Assembly (NCBI GenBank): GCA_900128585.1
Contig: LT642738.1
Span: 1 to 11,461 of the forward strand
Length of the DNA stretch: 11,461 bases
Reading direction: 5' to 3'
Source: Stramenopiles sp. TOSAG23-3
Lineage: Eukaryota; Sar
How positions within the stretch are numbered: the first letter of the stretch is position 1; the number at the start of each line of letters is the position of its first letter. Both the position numbers and the translations under genes were made by a program. This document shows, in pieces, positions 1-7,554 of the stretch. The notes beneath the pieces are model-generated. The model made no database searches. It was not told where the DNA came from and saw only the letters and a program-made list of their open reading frames with translations.

Positions 1-1
1 G

Positions 2-3000
2 GAGTTTGCCCGCAGGGATGATATCAAAATGAACCAATCGTTCTCCAGGATGCTTGGGTTGCTGATGGCGGGCATCTACACGATGCAAGGCTTCAGTATG
101 TTCTACGGAGGATCGCTTATTTTCAATGGTCAAATTAATTCGAAAACTGGAAAACCTTTCACCGGCGCGGATGTCATAACAGTGTATTGGGCCTTGGTAA
201 TGGGAGTGTTCGGCCTTATGGGGATTAGCCCGTGGTTTTCTGCATACGGAAAGCTAAAGCCGGCAATGGAGACCTACTTTAAAATGGCCTTGAAAAACCA
301 GAGAAAAACAGGAGACAATGAATACTCACGAATCGAACAGAGCGATGGCAACGATGTCGGCCTCGGCGTTCCGCAAGCAAAAGAAGGAGCTCCGTTTGTT
401 CGTTTTCACGGGGTGTCCTTCCAGTATCCATCGCGAAGCACGAAACAGGTTGGACAAACACCTGACGGTGTGGAAAAGACGCAAGGCGATGGGGACGTGT
501 TGTCCGCGACGAAAGAGGAAAAGACGAACGACCTGCGTCCTGTACTGGACGATCTAAGCCTCGATATTTACCCGGGTCAAAAGATAGCACTTGTGGGGCA
601 ATCTGGTTCAGGCAAAAGCACCGTGGCACAATTACTGGAAAGATTCTACGATGTTTCCAGTGGGACAATAGAGATCAATGGTGTCGAGCTAAAGTCTTTG
701 TCTGTGAACAAATTTCGAAAAATTACTAGCTTCGTGACGCAAGAACCTGTGCTGTTTGGAGGATTAACGCTGAGAGAAAACATCATCTTGGGCCTTGCAA
801 AGAAGCTTGCAACAGAGGAGAATATAATCCGTGCGTGCAAGCAATCGTTGATTTGGGACGTCATTGAAGGCTTGCCGGACGGCTTAAACACAATGCCAGG
901 GACTGGGGGGCTGGGCCTCTCGGGCGGTCAAAAACAGCGAATAGCGATTGCGCGTGCACTGATGAGAAACCCAAAGCTTCTTATATTAGATGAAGCAACC
1001 AGCGCGTTGGACTATGCGAGCGAAAAGCTTGTTCAAGAAACGCTCGACAATCTAATTCACAACGCAAGGGACAAGGCAAAGCTGACAATTGTGACAATTG
1101 CCCACCGTTTGTCAACTGTGCAGAATGCGGACAAAATTTATGTTTTAAAAGAGGGGCAAATACTAGAGCATGGCACCCATGCTGACCTGTATGCCAAAGA
1201 AGGCGAATACTACAATCTTGTTAAGTTGCAAGAAGCGAAAGGGCTCGATGGGCATGCCGTAGAAATAGCCGACGAACAGGAAGGCATCGAACAAGCCAAT
1301 GTGTCCTCGAATAGCAACAAGAGCAGTTCCAAAGACCCTCAACAAGTTTCCAGTCCATCATTGTCATCATCGTTGTCCGAGCAAACTACCACTAGCACAT
1401 GGGAAGAGACGCGCAAGAAAATGGAAATGCAACGGAAACGAGAAAAGGAAAAGCTGGAAGAGTTTAAGAATAAAAAATTAATCTGGCGCTTGTTTTATTT
1501 GAACTCCCCGTTCGAACGGATGCTGTATATCCCAGCGTGGATAGGGTCGGTCCTCCAAGGATGCATGCAACCGCTTTCTGCCTTGTTGGTGACATTGTCG
1601 ATGGGCGCATTTTATGAGCCCGACAAAGCTAATATGAAGCGTCAGGTGGACTTGATAGGTATGTCATACATTGGACTGGCCGTGGCAGGTTACGTATTAA
1701 ATGTAATTACTCAACGGCTGTATGCATATTCCGGGTCGTTCATAACAATGAGGCTGCAGTGCTTGTGCGCAGAAAGCCTGCTTGGGCAAGAATGTGGGTG
1801 GTTTGAAGAATCCCCTCTCCAAGCGCCAGGTGCAGTACTGTCTCTACTAACAGAGAGAGCATGGCAAGTATCTACGCTAACCGGTCAGCAGCTGGCCACA
1901 AACATTAACGCAATCAGTGGCATTGTGAGTGGATTGCTTCTTGGATTTATTTTTGCGTGGAAGTTAGCGTTGGCGATGTGCTTGTTTGTTCCACTGTTTA
2001 TGTTGGCACTGTACCAGGGCGCAAAAGTGAATTCAAGCAATAGCTGGTTAAAAGATGGGGATGAACAGCTTGCCGCTGCTGGCAGTTTGGTCGCTGAAGG
2101 CATCACAAATTTAAGAACAATTCGGTCGTTGGGTTGTGAGGCCGCCAACGAGTTTTGCTTCCTGTACCATTCAAGTATGCAACGCATTTTAAATCGAGAC
2201 TTTAAGAAGGCGATTCGTCAGGCAACAATAAATGGGTGCTTTCAAGCAATGTCATTTGGGTTTTATATTGTTGGGTTCGGGTTTGGATATTATTTCATGG
2301 CCACCGATGGGTTGAAGTTTACCAATATGTTCGTTTGTGTGCTATGCATCACGTCGGGAGCCCAGGCTGCAAGCTCAAGCGGTGGGTGGCTCCCTGATGT
2401 TGCAAAGGGGCAAGTTGCAGCAGCGGAAATGTTTGAAATCATTGACAGGACCCCAAAAATCAGGATAGCGGACTTCAAGATAGCAGGGTTTCCTGCTGTG
2501 TCTTCACGAAACCACCAACTTTCACAAGACGAACAAGCAAAACTGTCCAAGTACGGAGTCTCTGTCGAATATGCCGAAGCCAAGAGGGCTCAGCAGGCGC
2601 GCGATCGAGACCTTTCGTTAAAGTGGAACAAGAGAGAAAAAGAAAAGAAGAAAATAAAGAAGGAGGCAGAAGCCAAAGCAAAAGCACTGAAGAAGAGTGG
2701 TATAAGCGCAGAGAAGGGGCACCAGGAGGACGAAGAGAACGAAGATCGTTATTTGGCAAAGCTTGTGAAGAAAGAAATACTTGAATGTATTGACCTTCCA
2801 CTCCTGTTTTATCGTGAAAGGGCGCATTTACTTCGGTCGAAATGGCTTGACTGGAAACGCCTCCATTCCAAGCCAACGGAAGCCAGAATACTTAGCATCC
2901 AAACGGACAATTCGTTTTGCTTGACTTCTGAATGGATAATTACTCAGATTGAATTTCTAGGCGTTTCTTTCAATTATCCATCTAGACCTACTGTTCCTGT

Positions 3001-3793
3001 CCTTGAGAACCTTAGTTTTGTTATCCAAAGAGGGCAGAGTGTCGGTTTGGTTGGACCCTCCGGCGGTGGCAAATCTACAGTGTTTCAACTTTTGCAACGG
3101 CTGTATGACCCGGAAAGTGGTGCCATCTATATTACCTTTCAAAATTCGAGTGGAGTCACTGTGAAAAAGAATTTAAAAGAGATAGACCAGCTTTGCGAGT
3201 ATCGATCAAGGATTGGATACGTGGGACAAGAGCCTGTTTTGTTCAATTTAAGTTGTCTTGAGAATGTCATGTATGGGTTAGGTGCAGACATGCGAAAGCA
3301 ACTGTCGAACGAAGACATTCAAAATATTGCTGATTTGTGCAACATCGACTTTGTGGAACCCCTTTTTAAAGCAGCCGATACCGAAACGACGGCAAGAATA
3401 TCCGACGTGGTCATGGATAAGCTTGAATGGACAGACGATCTTCTGGGCGCAAAAGCACAAAAGGTAAGCGGAGGGCAAAAACAGAGATTGGCCATCATGC
3501 GGGCGTTGCTGAGACAACCCGAGCTTCTGATGCTAGACGAAGCCACTAGTGCGTTAGACTCTCGTTCTGAGAAAGAAGTGCAAACCGCAATTGACAAAGC
3601 AACACAGTCTTCGCGTGATACACAGACGACCATAACAATTGCTCACCGACTTTCGACTATTCAAGACTGCGACCTAATATTAGTCATATCCGAGGGAGCA
3701 GTGGTGGAGCAAGGAAACCATGAAACGTTAATGGCAAAGGGAGATGCCTCCGGGTTGTATTGTAGGTTGGTAGAACACGCGAAGAGAAATTGA
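2..3793 (+). CDS. ABCB/MDR-type full ABC transporter, 5' partial
   Basis: This is an ATP-driven membrane exporter of the ABC subfamily B (P-glycoprotein-like) type. The frame is open to the window edge before the first visible Met (nt 29), so that Met is internal and the N-terminus with about four membrane helices lies outside. Numbering from that Met: the last two helices of TMD1 lie at about 7-72. NBD1 has A-loop Y133, Walker A GQSGSGKST 190-198, signature LSGGQ 297-301, Walker B ending D321-E322 and switch H359. A Ser/Lys/Glu-rich linker covers about 405-490. TMD2 has hydrophobic stretches at about 498-528, 542-563, 629-668, 735-760 and 767-785. NBD2 has Walker A GPSGGGKST 1009-1017, signature VSGGQ 1146-1150, D1170-E1171 and H1206. 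Both ATP sites keep their catalytic residues, so the pump should be active. Two insertions are atypical: about 30 residues after the A-loop of NBD1 (136-171) and about 160 charged residues before NBD2 (812-973). The substrate cannot be told from sequence. Confidence 0.95.
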   Translation, partial: EFARRDDIKMNQSFSRMLGLLMAGIYTMQGFSMFYGGSLIFNGQINSKTGKPFTGADVITVYWALVMGVFGLMGISPWFSAYGKLKPAMETYFKMALKNQRKTGDNEYSRIEQSDGNDVGLGVPQAKEGAPFVRFHGVSFQYPSRSTKQVGQTPDGVEKTQGDGDVLSATKEEKTNDLRPVLDDLSLDIYPGQKIALVGQSGSGKSTVAQLLERFYDVSSGTIEINGVELKSLSVNKFRKITSFVTQEPVLFGGLTLRENIILGLAKKLATEENIIRACKQSLIWDVIEGLPDGLNTMPGTGGLGLSGGQKQRIAIARALMRNPKLLILDEATSALDYASEKLVQETLDNLIHNARDKAKLTIVTIAHRLSTVQNADKIYVLKEGQILEHGTHADLYAKEGEYYNLVKLQEAKGLDGHAVEIADEQEGIEQANVSSNSNKSSSKDPQQVSSPSLSSSLSEQTTTSTWEETRKKMEMQRKREKEKLEEFKNKKLIWRLFYLNSPFERMLYIPAWIGSVLQGCMQPLSALLVTLSMGAFYEPDKANMKRQVDLIGMSYIGLAVAGYVLNVITQRLYAYSGSFITMRLQCLCAESLLGQECGWFEESPLQAPGAVLSLLTERAWQVSTLTGQQLATNINAISGIVSGLLLGFIFAWKLALAMCLFVPLFMLALYQGAKVNSSNSWLKDGDEQLAAAGSLVAEGITNLRTIRSLGCEAANEFCFLYHSSMQRILNRDFKKAIRQATINGCFQAMSFGFYIVGFGFGYYFMATDGLKFTNMFVCVLCITSGAQAASSSGGWLPDVAKGQVAAAEMFEIIDRTPKIRIADFKIAGFPAVSSRNHQLSQDEQAKLSKYGVSVEYAEAKRAQQARDRDLSLKWNKREKEKKKIKKEAEAKAKALKKSGISAEKGHQEDEENEDRYLAKLVKKEILECIDLPLLFYRERAHLLRSKWLDWKRLHSKPTEARILSIQTDNSFCLTSEWIITQIEFLGVSFNYPSRPTVPVLENLSFVIQRGQSVGLVGPSGGGKSTVFQLLQRLYDPESGAIYITFQNSSGVTVKKNLKEIDQLCEYRSRIGYVGQEPVLFNLSCLENVMYGLGADMRKQLSNEDIQNIADLCNIDFVEPLFKAADTETTARISDVVMDKLEWTDDLLGAKAQKVSGGQKQRLAIMRALLRQPELLMLDEATSALDSRSEKEVQTAIDKATQSSRDTQTTITIAHRLSTIQDCDLILVISEGAVVEQGNHETLMAKGDASGLYCRLVEHAKRN

Positions 3794-3892
3794 AAAACGA
3801 AACCCTAATTCTAAACTCTGATGAAAATATGCCATATACGAGAGGACAGTTAAAAACAAGAACAATATGGGGGCATATGACCACATACAATA

Positions 3893-3921
3893 TATTATTA
3901 CTTATTACATGAGTAATAATA
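3893..3921. repeat. perfect 9-bp inverted repeat (hairpin)
   Basis: TATTATTAC at 3893-3901 is exactly complementary to GTAATAATA at 3913-3921, with an 11-nt loop. It lies 100 nt after the stop codon of the ABC transporter, so it is probably in its 3' UTR. The stem is AT-rich with one G-C pair at the loop end. In a sequence this AT-rich such a stem can arise by chance, so a function in 3' end formation is only a guess. Confidence 0.4.
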
Positions 3922-4262
3922 GCAATCAATTCTACTTGAAGACTTAGTATTTTCTCAGTAAAAACAATCAGAAGGTTGTATTTTGCAGATAGCCGAAGGA
4001 AGAGTCATTCATATCTAAAATATTCTCATAGTGAATGAATAGGATACAATTTTTTTTAATACTTGTAATACATGTAGTGTTCGTCATATTGTTATTCTCT
4101 TGGTTGTAATTTTATTTCCCTTTTTGTATTTATTAAGAGCATATAAGTACTATACGTATATATTTGTCATAATATGATCGACAGAATGAAGAAGGAAGAA
4201 CGTTGTTGTATCTCTGAAGAAACAAATTATATTATAGCAATTATAGACGTGAACGTTGACGG

Positions 4263-4361
4263 GTAAGTTTCTTTTTTGGATGAAAAGCAATTTATTGCAA
4301 GCAGGAAAAGATTGGTTGCATTTGAAAACGGGTTATTTTGCCTATATTTTACCGGCTGCAG
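4263..4361 (+). other. candidate 99-bp spliceosomal intron before the signal peptide
   Basis: A donor-like GTAAGT starts at 4263 and a pyrimidine-leaning tract ending CTGCAG closes at 4361, seven bases before ATG 4369. An upstream ATG at 4174 opens a frame of 30 codons that stops at 4264-4266 if unspliced. If the intron is removed, this frame joins in phase to the small secreted ORF. The donor matches the eukaryotic consensus well and the acceptor is reasonable, but chance in-phase joining is one in three. A 32-residue extension would also bury an otherwise good N-terminal signal peptide, so a 5' UTR intron is at least as likely as a coding one. Confidence 0.3.
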
Positions 4362-4368
4362 GAAAAAA

Positions 4369-4689
4369 ATGAAGCGATTGACAGCACTGTCTTGTGCATA
4401 CTCTTTGTTGGTGCTGTGCTTGCTCTTAGCAAGAGTTCATGGTGCGCAATCCTGGTCCGACTGGGCCAAGTCCGCGTTTGTGGCCCACGCAAAAGCCCCG
4501 GTGGATGCTTTAGAAGAATACATGACAGTGAAAGATAACGATGACGAAGCATGGAAATTTTCCCATGGAGCAATAACAGTGTCTCAAGATGATGGTACAT
4601 CTGCGCACACGTGCGTTCACCCGTATTACTACGATTGCAATGCATGCCCCATACTTGCCAACAGTTTGAAAAATGTGGCAAGAATATAA
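4369..4689 (+). CDS. small predicted secreted protein, frame broken at 3' end
   Basis: I do not recognise the family. The ATG at 4369 is the first in frame after a stop at 4264; the frame reads open before it only without an ATG. It encodes 106 residues. Residues 1-25 form a clear signal peptide: basic start (K2, R3), a Leu-rich core, and a likely cleavage after HG before AQ. The mature part is acidic and aromatic, with a cysteine cluster C82, C90, C93 near the end. Translation stops at 4687-4689, inside a perfect 17-bp tandem duplication. With one copy of the repeat the same frame would run on to 4832, giving 148 residues with three more cysteines. The stop therefore looks like the result of the duplication, and this copy may be a recent pseudogene or a truncated allele. 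An assembly error is also possible. Confidence 0.6.
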   Translation: MKRLTALSCAYSLLVLCLLLARVHGAQSWSDWAKSAFVAHAKAPVDALEEYMTVKDNDDEAWKFSHGAITVSQDDGTSAHTCVHPYYYDCNACPILANSLKNVARI

Positions 4690-4704
4690 ATGTGGCAAGA
4701 ATAT
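4671..4704 (+). repeat. perfect 17-bp tandem duplication
   Basis: AAATGTGGCAAGAATAT occurs at 4671-4687 and again, identically, at 4688-4704. Seventeen is not a multiple of three, so the second copy shifts the frame and creates the TAA at 4687-4689 across the repeat junction. The absence of any mismatch suggests a recent event, such as replication slippage, or a sequencing or assembly artefact. Confidence 0.95.
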
Positions 4705-4832
4705 GGGGGCATTCAAGCTGTCAAAATGAATGGAATAAAGGAAATAATATTGCAAAAGGTAGATGGGGACAACTAGGGTGTGCAACATGGTGGAGAAATG
4801 CCAAAGGGAGCGCAAGTCCGTGCACCGTGTGA
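4705..4832 (+). pseudogene. displaced 3' coding end of the small secreted gene
   Basis: After the second 17-bp copy, the frame that would follow from a single-copy repeat stays open to a TGA at 4830-4832. It contains three cysteines and several tryptophans and glycines, comparable in style to the cysteine-containing end of the upstream ORF. The total of six cysteines (three on each side) would suit three disulfide bonds in a secreted protein. It lies directly against the upstream ORF and ends where the sequence turns strongly AT-rich. That this was once the C-terminus is inferred, not shown. Confidence 0.5.
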
Positions 4833-4907
4833 ATCTGTGAGATTATAAATGAAAGCTAAATATTAATTTCTTAATAATGGATTTGAATTAGTATTTGATT
4901 TAAAGTG

Positions 4908-5014
4908 AAAACATACTATATATTTTGTTTTTTAAAGTGAGAGTCTTAAAACATACTATATAATTTGTTTTTTTTAATTTCTTAAAACATACTATATAAT
5001 TTGTTTTTTTAATT
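4908..5014. repeat. three tandem copies of a ~36-bp AT-rich repeat
   Basis: The core AAAACATACTATATA-TTTG followed by a T-run occurs at about 4908-4934, 4945-4980 and 4981-5014. The second and third copies share an exact 36-base period starting CTTAAAACATACTATATAAT. The first copy is slightly diverged and spaced by about 38 bases. No coding content is apparent. It looks like a local minisatellite. Confidence 0.8.
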
Positions 5015-5018
5015 ATGA

Positions 5019-5374
5019 TACTTAAAGCAGCCAATTTTTAGTTTTAAATATAAATAACATAACATTTAACGTATTTTTATTTTATCACACAACATTTTTT
5101 TATCTCTGAAACCATTAGGATTAGGGTATGAGGAAGCTAAATTTAATTACTTAAATAACAGCCAATTTTCTTGTTTTTATGATAATATGCTTCGTAAGAT
5201 CAAAAGAGAAAAACATTTATATTTACTTAAATAACAGCCAATTTTCTTGTTTTTTATTCATATCATGTATCATATGATATCATATTTAATGAATGTCTAA
5301 ATTTAGAGTTCAGTTCGCAGTATATTAATTTTAATTACATACTTAAAAATATAACAGACAATTTTCTTGTTTTA
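5019..5374. repeat. dispersed ~33-bp repeat, four copies
   Basis: The unit TTACTTAAATAACAGCCAAT followed by TTTCTTGTTTTT occurs almost identically at 5147-5179 and 5223-5255. A variant (ACTTAAAAATATAACAGACA, then ATTTTCTTGTTTTA) lies at 5341-5374, and a shortened, more diverged copy at 5019-5046. Spacing is irregular (about 76 and 118 bases between the last three starts), so it is not a simple tandem array. The copy at 5341-5374 ends six bases from the stop codon of the RING-CH gene and so falls in its 3' UTR. Confidence 0.75.
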
Positions 5375-5380
5375 TATATT

Positions 5381-6886
5381 TTACAATTTTCTCTTCTTTG
5401 CCTCCTGGTCTTGCTGTGCCAACAGCTTCGCTCGCAACTCTTCCCGCTGTTTTCGCATCGTTTCCGCCAACTCGCGCACGGCTGCTTCTTCCTCTTCGTC
5501 GCTTCTTGCAGGTGCACGACTGCGTGCAGTTCGACGCCTAGCATACTCCTCCGTCATCTCGTTTTCGTTTGCGTATATCAGCCGGTTTGAATCGATCATT
5601 TCCTTCCAGCCACTATTGCCTTCGTCGGCGTTGCTAAACAAATCTTGTTTCTCTGCCCGGCACATGCCCCAGCTTCCTCTCGCCAATTCTCCCAGCAATT
5701 GTGTTCTACTCCACCGCGCTACACCCCAAAATACGTGAACAACTGCCGCTGGGGCAGCGCTGCCCGCAGACTCTCCCACCCTTCTCTCGCAATCTGTTTT
5801 TGCGATTTTAGCGACCTCAAAATGGTCGGTGGACGCAACCCACATGTTTCCAACGATAAACACATTGTCATTTGCTTTTATCTCATCTGCATGATGGGCT
5901 TGAATTGACACCATCGCCACGGAGGGAAAGAATGGCATACACGGTCCACCAATATAATGTTTGTACATCAGGACATTTGCCTCGTCGTTGAATGCACCCG
6001 GCTTTATAATCCCCTGTACCAATGCGGGAAACGTCGATGGATTAACTTGTCGGGTGACATTTACTGCGTTTATACCGTCTTCCCCGTCACTGGCGCCATC
6101 ATTGTCTACTTGATATACTATGTACACGGATTCAATCCAATGAACCATACTGCGGACCTGGCGAATGTGGCCATTTGTCCGTAGCATCTGCGCCATGTCT
6201 CGACTGCTTTCCTTTGTGGCGACAATGAAGCACCCGGTTTGAAGAAGTGACGCCAACTCCTCTCCTGTAAACGACTGCATCATTTCGGCGCGGGAAGGAG
6301 GAGAAATTGAAAATTCACTGCGGCAAACGTTGCAAATAAACTGCCTCTCATCTCGCTCGTAAAATGCGGGGTGGGTCGGCTGTGAAACGATTACACTTCT
6401 TTGCCACCTTCGTAAACACTCTAAATGGACAAATTTTTGTCCGCCCTTACACTTGCACGGGGAAATCAATTGACCGTCTTCCTCCGCCCCACAGAAGCAG
6501 TATCTACACATCGCGTCCGTACCAGGCGGCATAGTTTCTAGCGCCAGGGGTTTCTGCGATTGCATAGACGGCTTACTCTCGGGAGCCTGATTGCCTGCAG
6601 ACTCCGTGGCTTTCAAAACGGCAGGACCTTCCCCCTTGGCGTCACTTCCCTCACTTTGGGGTGCTGGCACCTTTGCCGTCTGGGCCTGCAAGGCGGGAGC
6701 AGGAGGGGCGTCGCCTTCTATATCACTCTCAGAGTCTACAAAAGTGTACGTCTCTTGAAAATCTGTGATTTCGTCCACCAAGTCACTACGCAGCAATGTT
6801 TCTAGTTCTTCTGCAGAGGTCCCCGCGCCTACAACTTCAAGGTCCTCTTTACCCTCGCCCATCTCCTCCTCACCTTGTGTTGACAT
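5381..6886 (-). CDS. RING-CH zinc finger protein fused to AlgH/YqgE-like (DUF179) domain
   Basis: I start at the ATG at 6886 (A at -3), giving 501 residues; the open frame reaches TTG at 6946, an unlikely start in a eukaryote. Residues 1-120 are acidic, Ala/Pro-rich and probably disordered. Residues 127-188 form a complete C4HC3 RING-CH finger: C127, C130, C144, C146, H154, C157, C185, C188, with the usual Trp (W161) after the sixth ligand. RING-CH domains typically recruit E2 enzymes for ubiquitin transfer. From about 218 to 440 the sequence follows the AlgH/YqgE (UPF0301) pattern: an opening GCFIVAT strand, IGGP at 312-315, GVARWSRTQLLGELARGSW at 388-406, then a late Trp segment. The tail (445-501) is charged, likely helical, and ends KKRKL, a possible nuclear signal. 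Unlike most MARCH ligases it has no membrane helix. The finger call is secure; the AlgH call rests on motif order and is good but not proven. Its substrate is unknown. Confidence 0.88.
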   Translation of the reverse strand: MSTQGEEEMGEGKEDLEVVGAGTSAEELETLLRSDLVDEITDFQETYTFVDSESDIEGDAPPAPALQAQTAKVPAPQSEGSDAKGEGPAVLKATESAGNQAPESKPSMQSQKPLALETMPPGTDAMCRYCFCGAEEDGQLISPCKCKGGQKFVHLECLRRWQRSVIVSQPTHPAFYERDERQFICNVCRSEFSISPPSRAEMMQSFTGEELASLLQTGCFIVATKESSRDMAQMLRTNGHIRQVRSMVHWIESVYIVYQVDNDGASDGEDGINAVNVTRQVNPSTFPALVQGIIKPGAFNDEANVLMYKHYIGGPCMPFFPSVAMVSIQAHHADEIKANDNVFIVGNMWVASTDHFEVAKIAKTDCERRVGESAGSAAPAAVVHVFWGVARWSRTQLLGELARGSWGMCRAEKQDLFSNADEGNSGWKEMIDSNRLIYANENEMTEEYARRRTARSRAPARSDEEEEAAVRELAETMRKQREELRAKLLAQQDQEAKKRKL

Positions 6887-7003
6887 ACTGAAACGAACTA
6901 GCTGCCGTCGTGAAAGTGCAGAAAACACGCCAACAATTGGCCACAATACTACTAAATATTTTTCCCGTGTAAAATTGGTGCGTAATGAATTATCTAAAAA
7001 GTA

Positions 7004-7044
7004 TTTCTTTCTTTCTTTCGACTCTTTCTTTCTTTCTTTTCTTC
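7004..7044. repeat. interrupted TTTC microsatellite
   Basis: TTTC units run from 7004 to 7044 with one interruption (CGAC) near 7019-7022, followed by an ATGATGATGATT run at 7048-7059. It lies about 120 bases upstream of the RING-CH start, so it reads as GAAA on the sense strand of that gene. A similar TTTC plus GATGATG combination is found upstream of the transporter gene at the right end of the window. Confidence 0.85.
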
Positions 7045-7260
7045 AAAATGATGATGATTAATATTATAGTGTTAATAAAAGACGACGACTAATAGTAAAT
7101 AATTGTACTATTTATATTACATACGTGTTTCACACAGTTGTTATTTTTAATATTATTTATATATAATAGACTAATACGAGTATTATAGTTGTTTTGTCGA
7201 AGAATGAATAGTCTAATAATAATATAATTTAATATTGATTGTACTTGTATAATATTATTT

Positions 7261-7320
7261 ACCAATATAAATTGGTAGACTATTATAGTGAAAAGAAAAG
7301 AAAACATTTTTTGTTTTCTT
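7261..7320. repeat. two adjacent perfect inverted repeats
   Basis: ACCAAT at 7261-7266 pairs with ATTGGT at 7271-7276 across a 4-base loop. AAGAAAACA at 7298-7306 pairs with TGTTTTCTT at 7312-7320 across five T. The first contains the ATTGG/CCAAT pentamer on both strands, which is the core of CCAAT-box promoter elements. It lies about 375 bases from the RING-CH start and 630 from the other gene, far for a core element. Functional meaning is uncertain. Confidence 0.4.
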
Positions 7321-7554
7321 ATTTACTTACTCTCATCAACCTGCTTGTATTTTAATAGAACTCAGAAGTAAATAAACGCGAATATTTAATATTTACAATC
7401 TCAAATCTCAGCAGAGCAGGTTTCCTTCCTAGGTTTCAAAACCGAAATGCTAAGAATAGAATTAAATTTATTTATATAGACTACTAAAAATAATAATATA
7501 GATACTGTACAATGTACACTATTATGAATGAGCTGATGATGAAAAAACAGCTTC

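Larger units (their letters stand above)
3794..4368. other. AT-rich spacer / 3' and 5' UTR region
   Basis: This 575-base stretch lies between the ABC transporter stop and the ATG of the small secreted gene. It is strongly AT-rich with many short T-runs and has no convincing ORF of its own. It holds one perfect hairpin (3893-3921) and, near its right end, a candidate short intron with an upstream ORF (see separate entries). Both flanking genes point rightward, so it should contain the 3' end of one transcript and the promoter of the next. I see no clear polyadenylation signal or TATA box that I would defend. Confidence 0.6.
4833..5380. other. AT-rich spacer between convergent genes, repeat-bearing
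   Basis: This spacer separates the end of the small secreted gene from the stop of the RING-CH gene, which runs toward it. It contains no ORF I can support. It is largely built from two short repeat families (4908-5014 and 5019-5374, listed separately) plus a small palindrome TATCATATGATA at 5268-5279. Both neighbouring genes should end their transcripts here. Confidence 0.6.

Noticed and set aside
2475-2876. 133-codon minus-strand ORF opposite the ABC transporter insertion
   Set aside because: Leu/Ser/Phe-rich antisense of the Lys/Glu/Ala-rich coding stretch, a usual shadow effect.
4276-4368. N-terminal extension of the secreted protein starting at TTG 4276
   Set aside because: It begins with TTG and would hide a good signal peptide that starts at the ATG at 4369.
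4671-4704. The 17-bp duplication as a tiny intron
   Set aside because: No GT-AG pair removes exactly 17 bases here, and such tiny introns are known only in special lineages.
5116-5127. TTAGGATTAGGG telomere-like motif
   Set aside because: Only about two imperfect units, inside a spacer; too short to suggest a telomere or an internal telomeric tract.
6887-6946. N-terminal 20-residue extension of the RING-CH protein starting at TTG
   Set aside because: The first codon is TTG, not ATG. In a eukaryote the in-frame ATG at 6886 with A at -3 is the likelier start.
7089-7307. 72-codon minus-strand ORF in the divergent spacer
   Set aside because: Ile/Asn/Tyr-rich translation of AT-rich DNA, with no supporting features.
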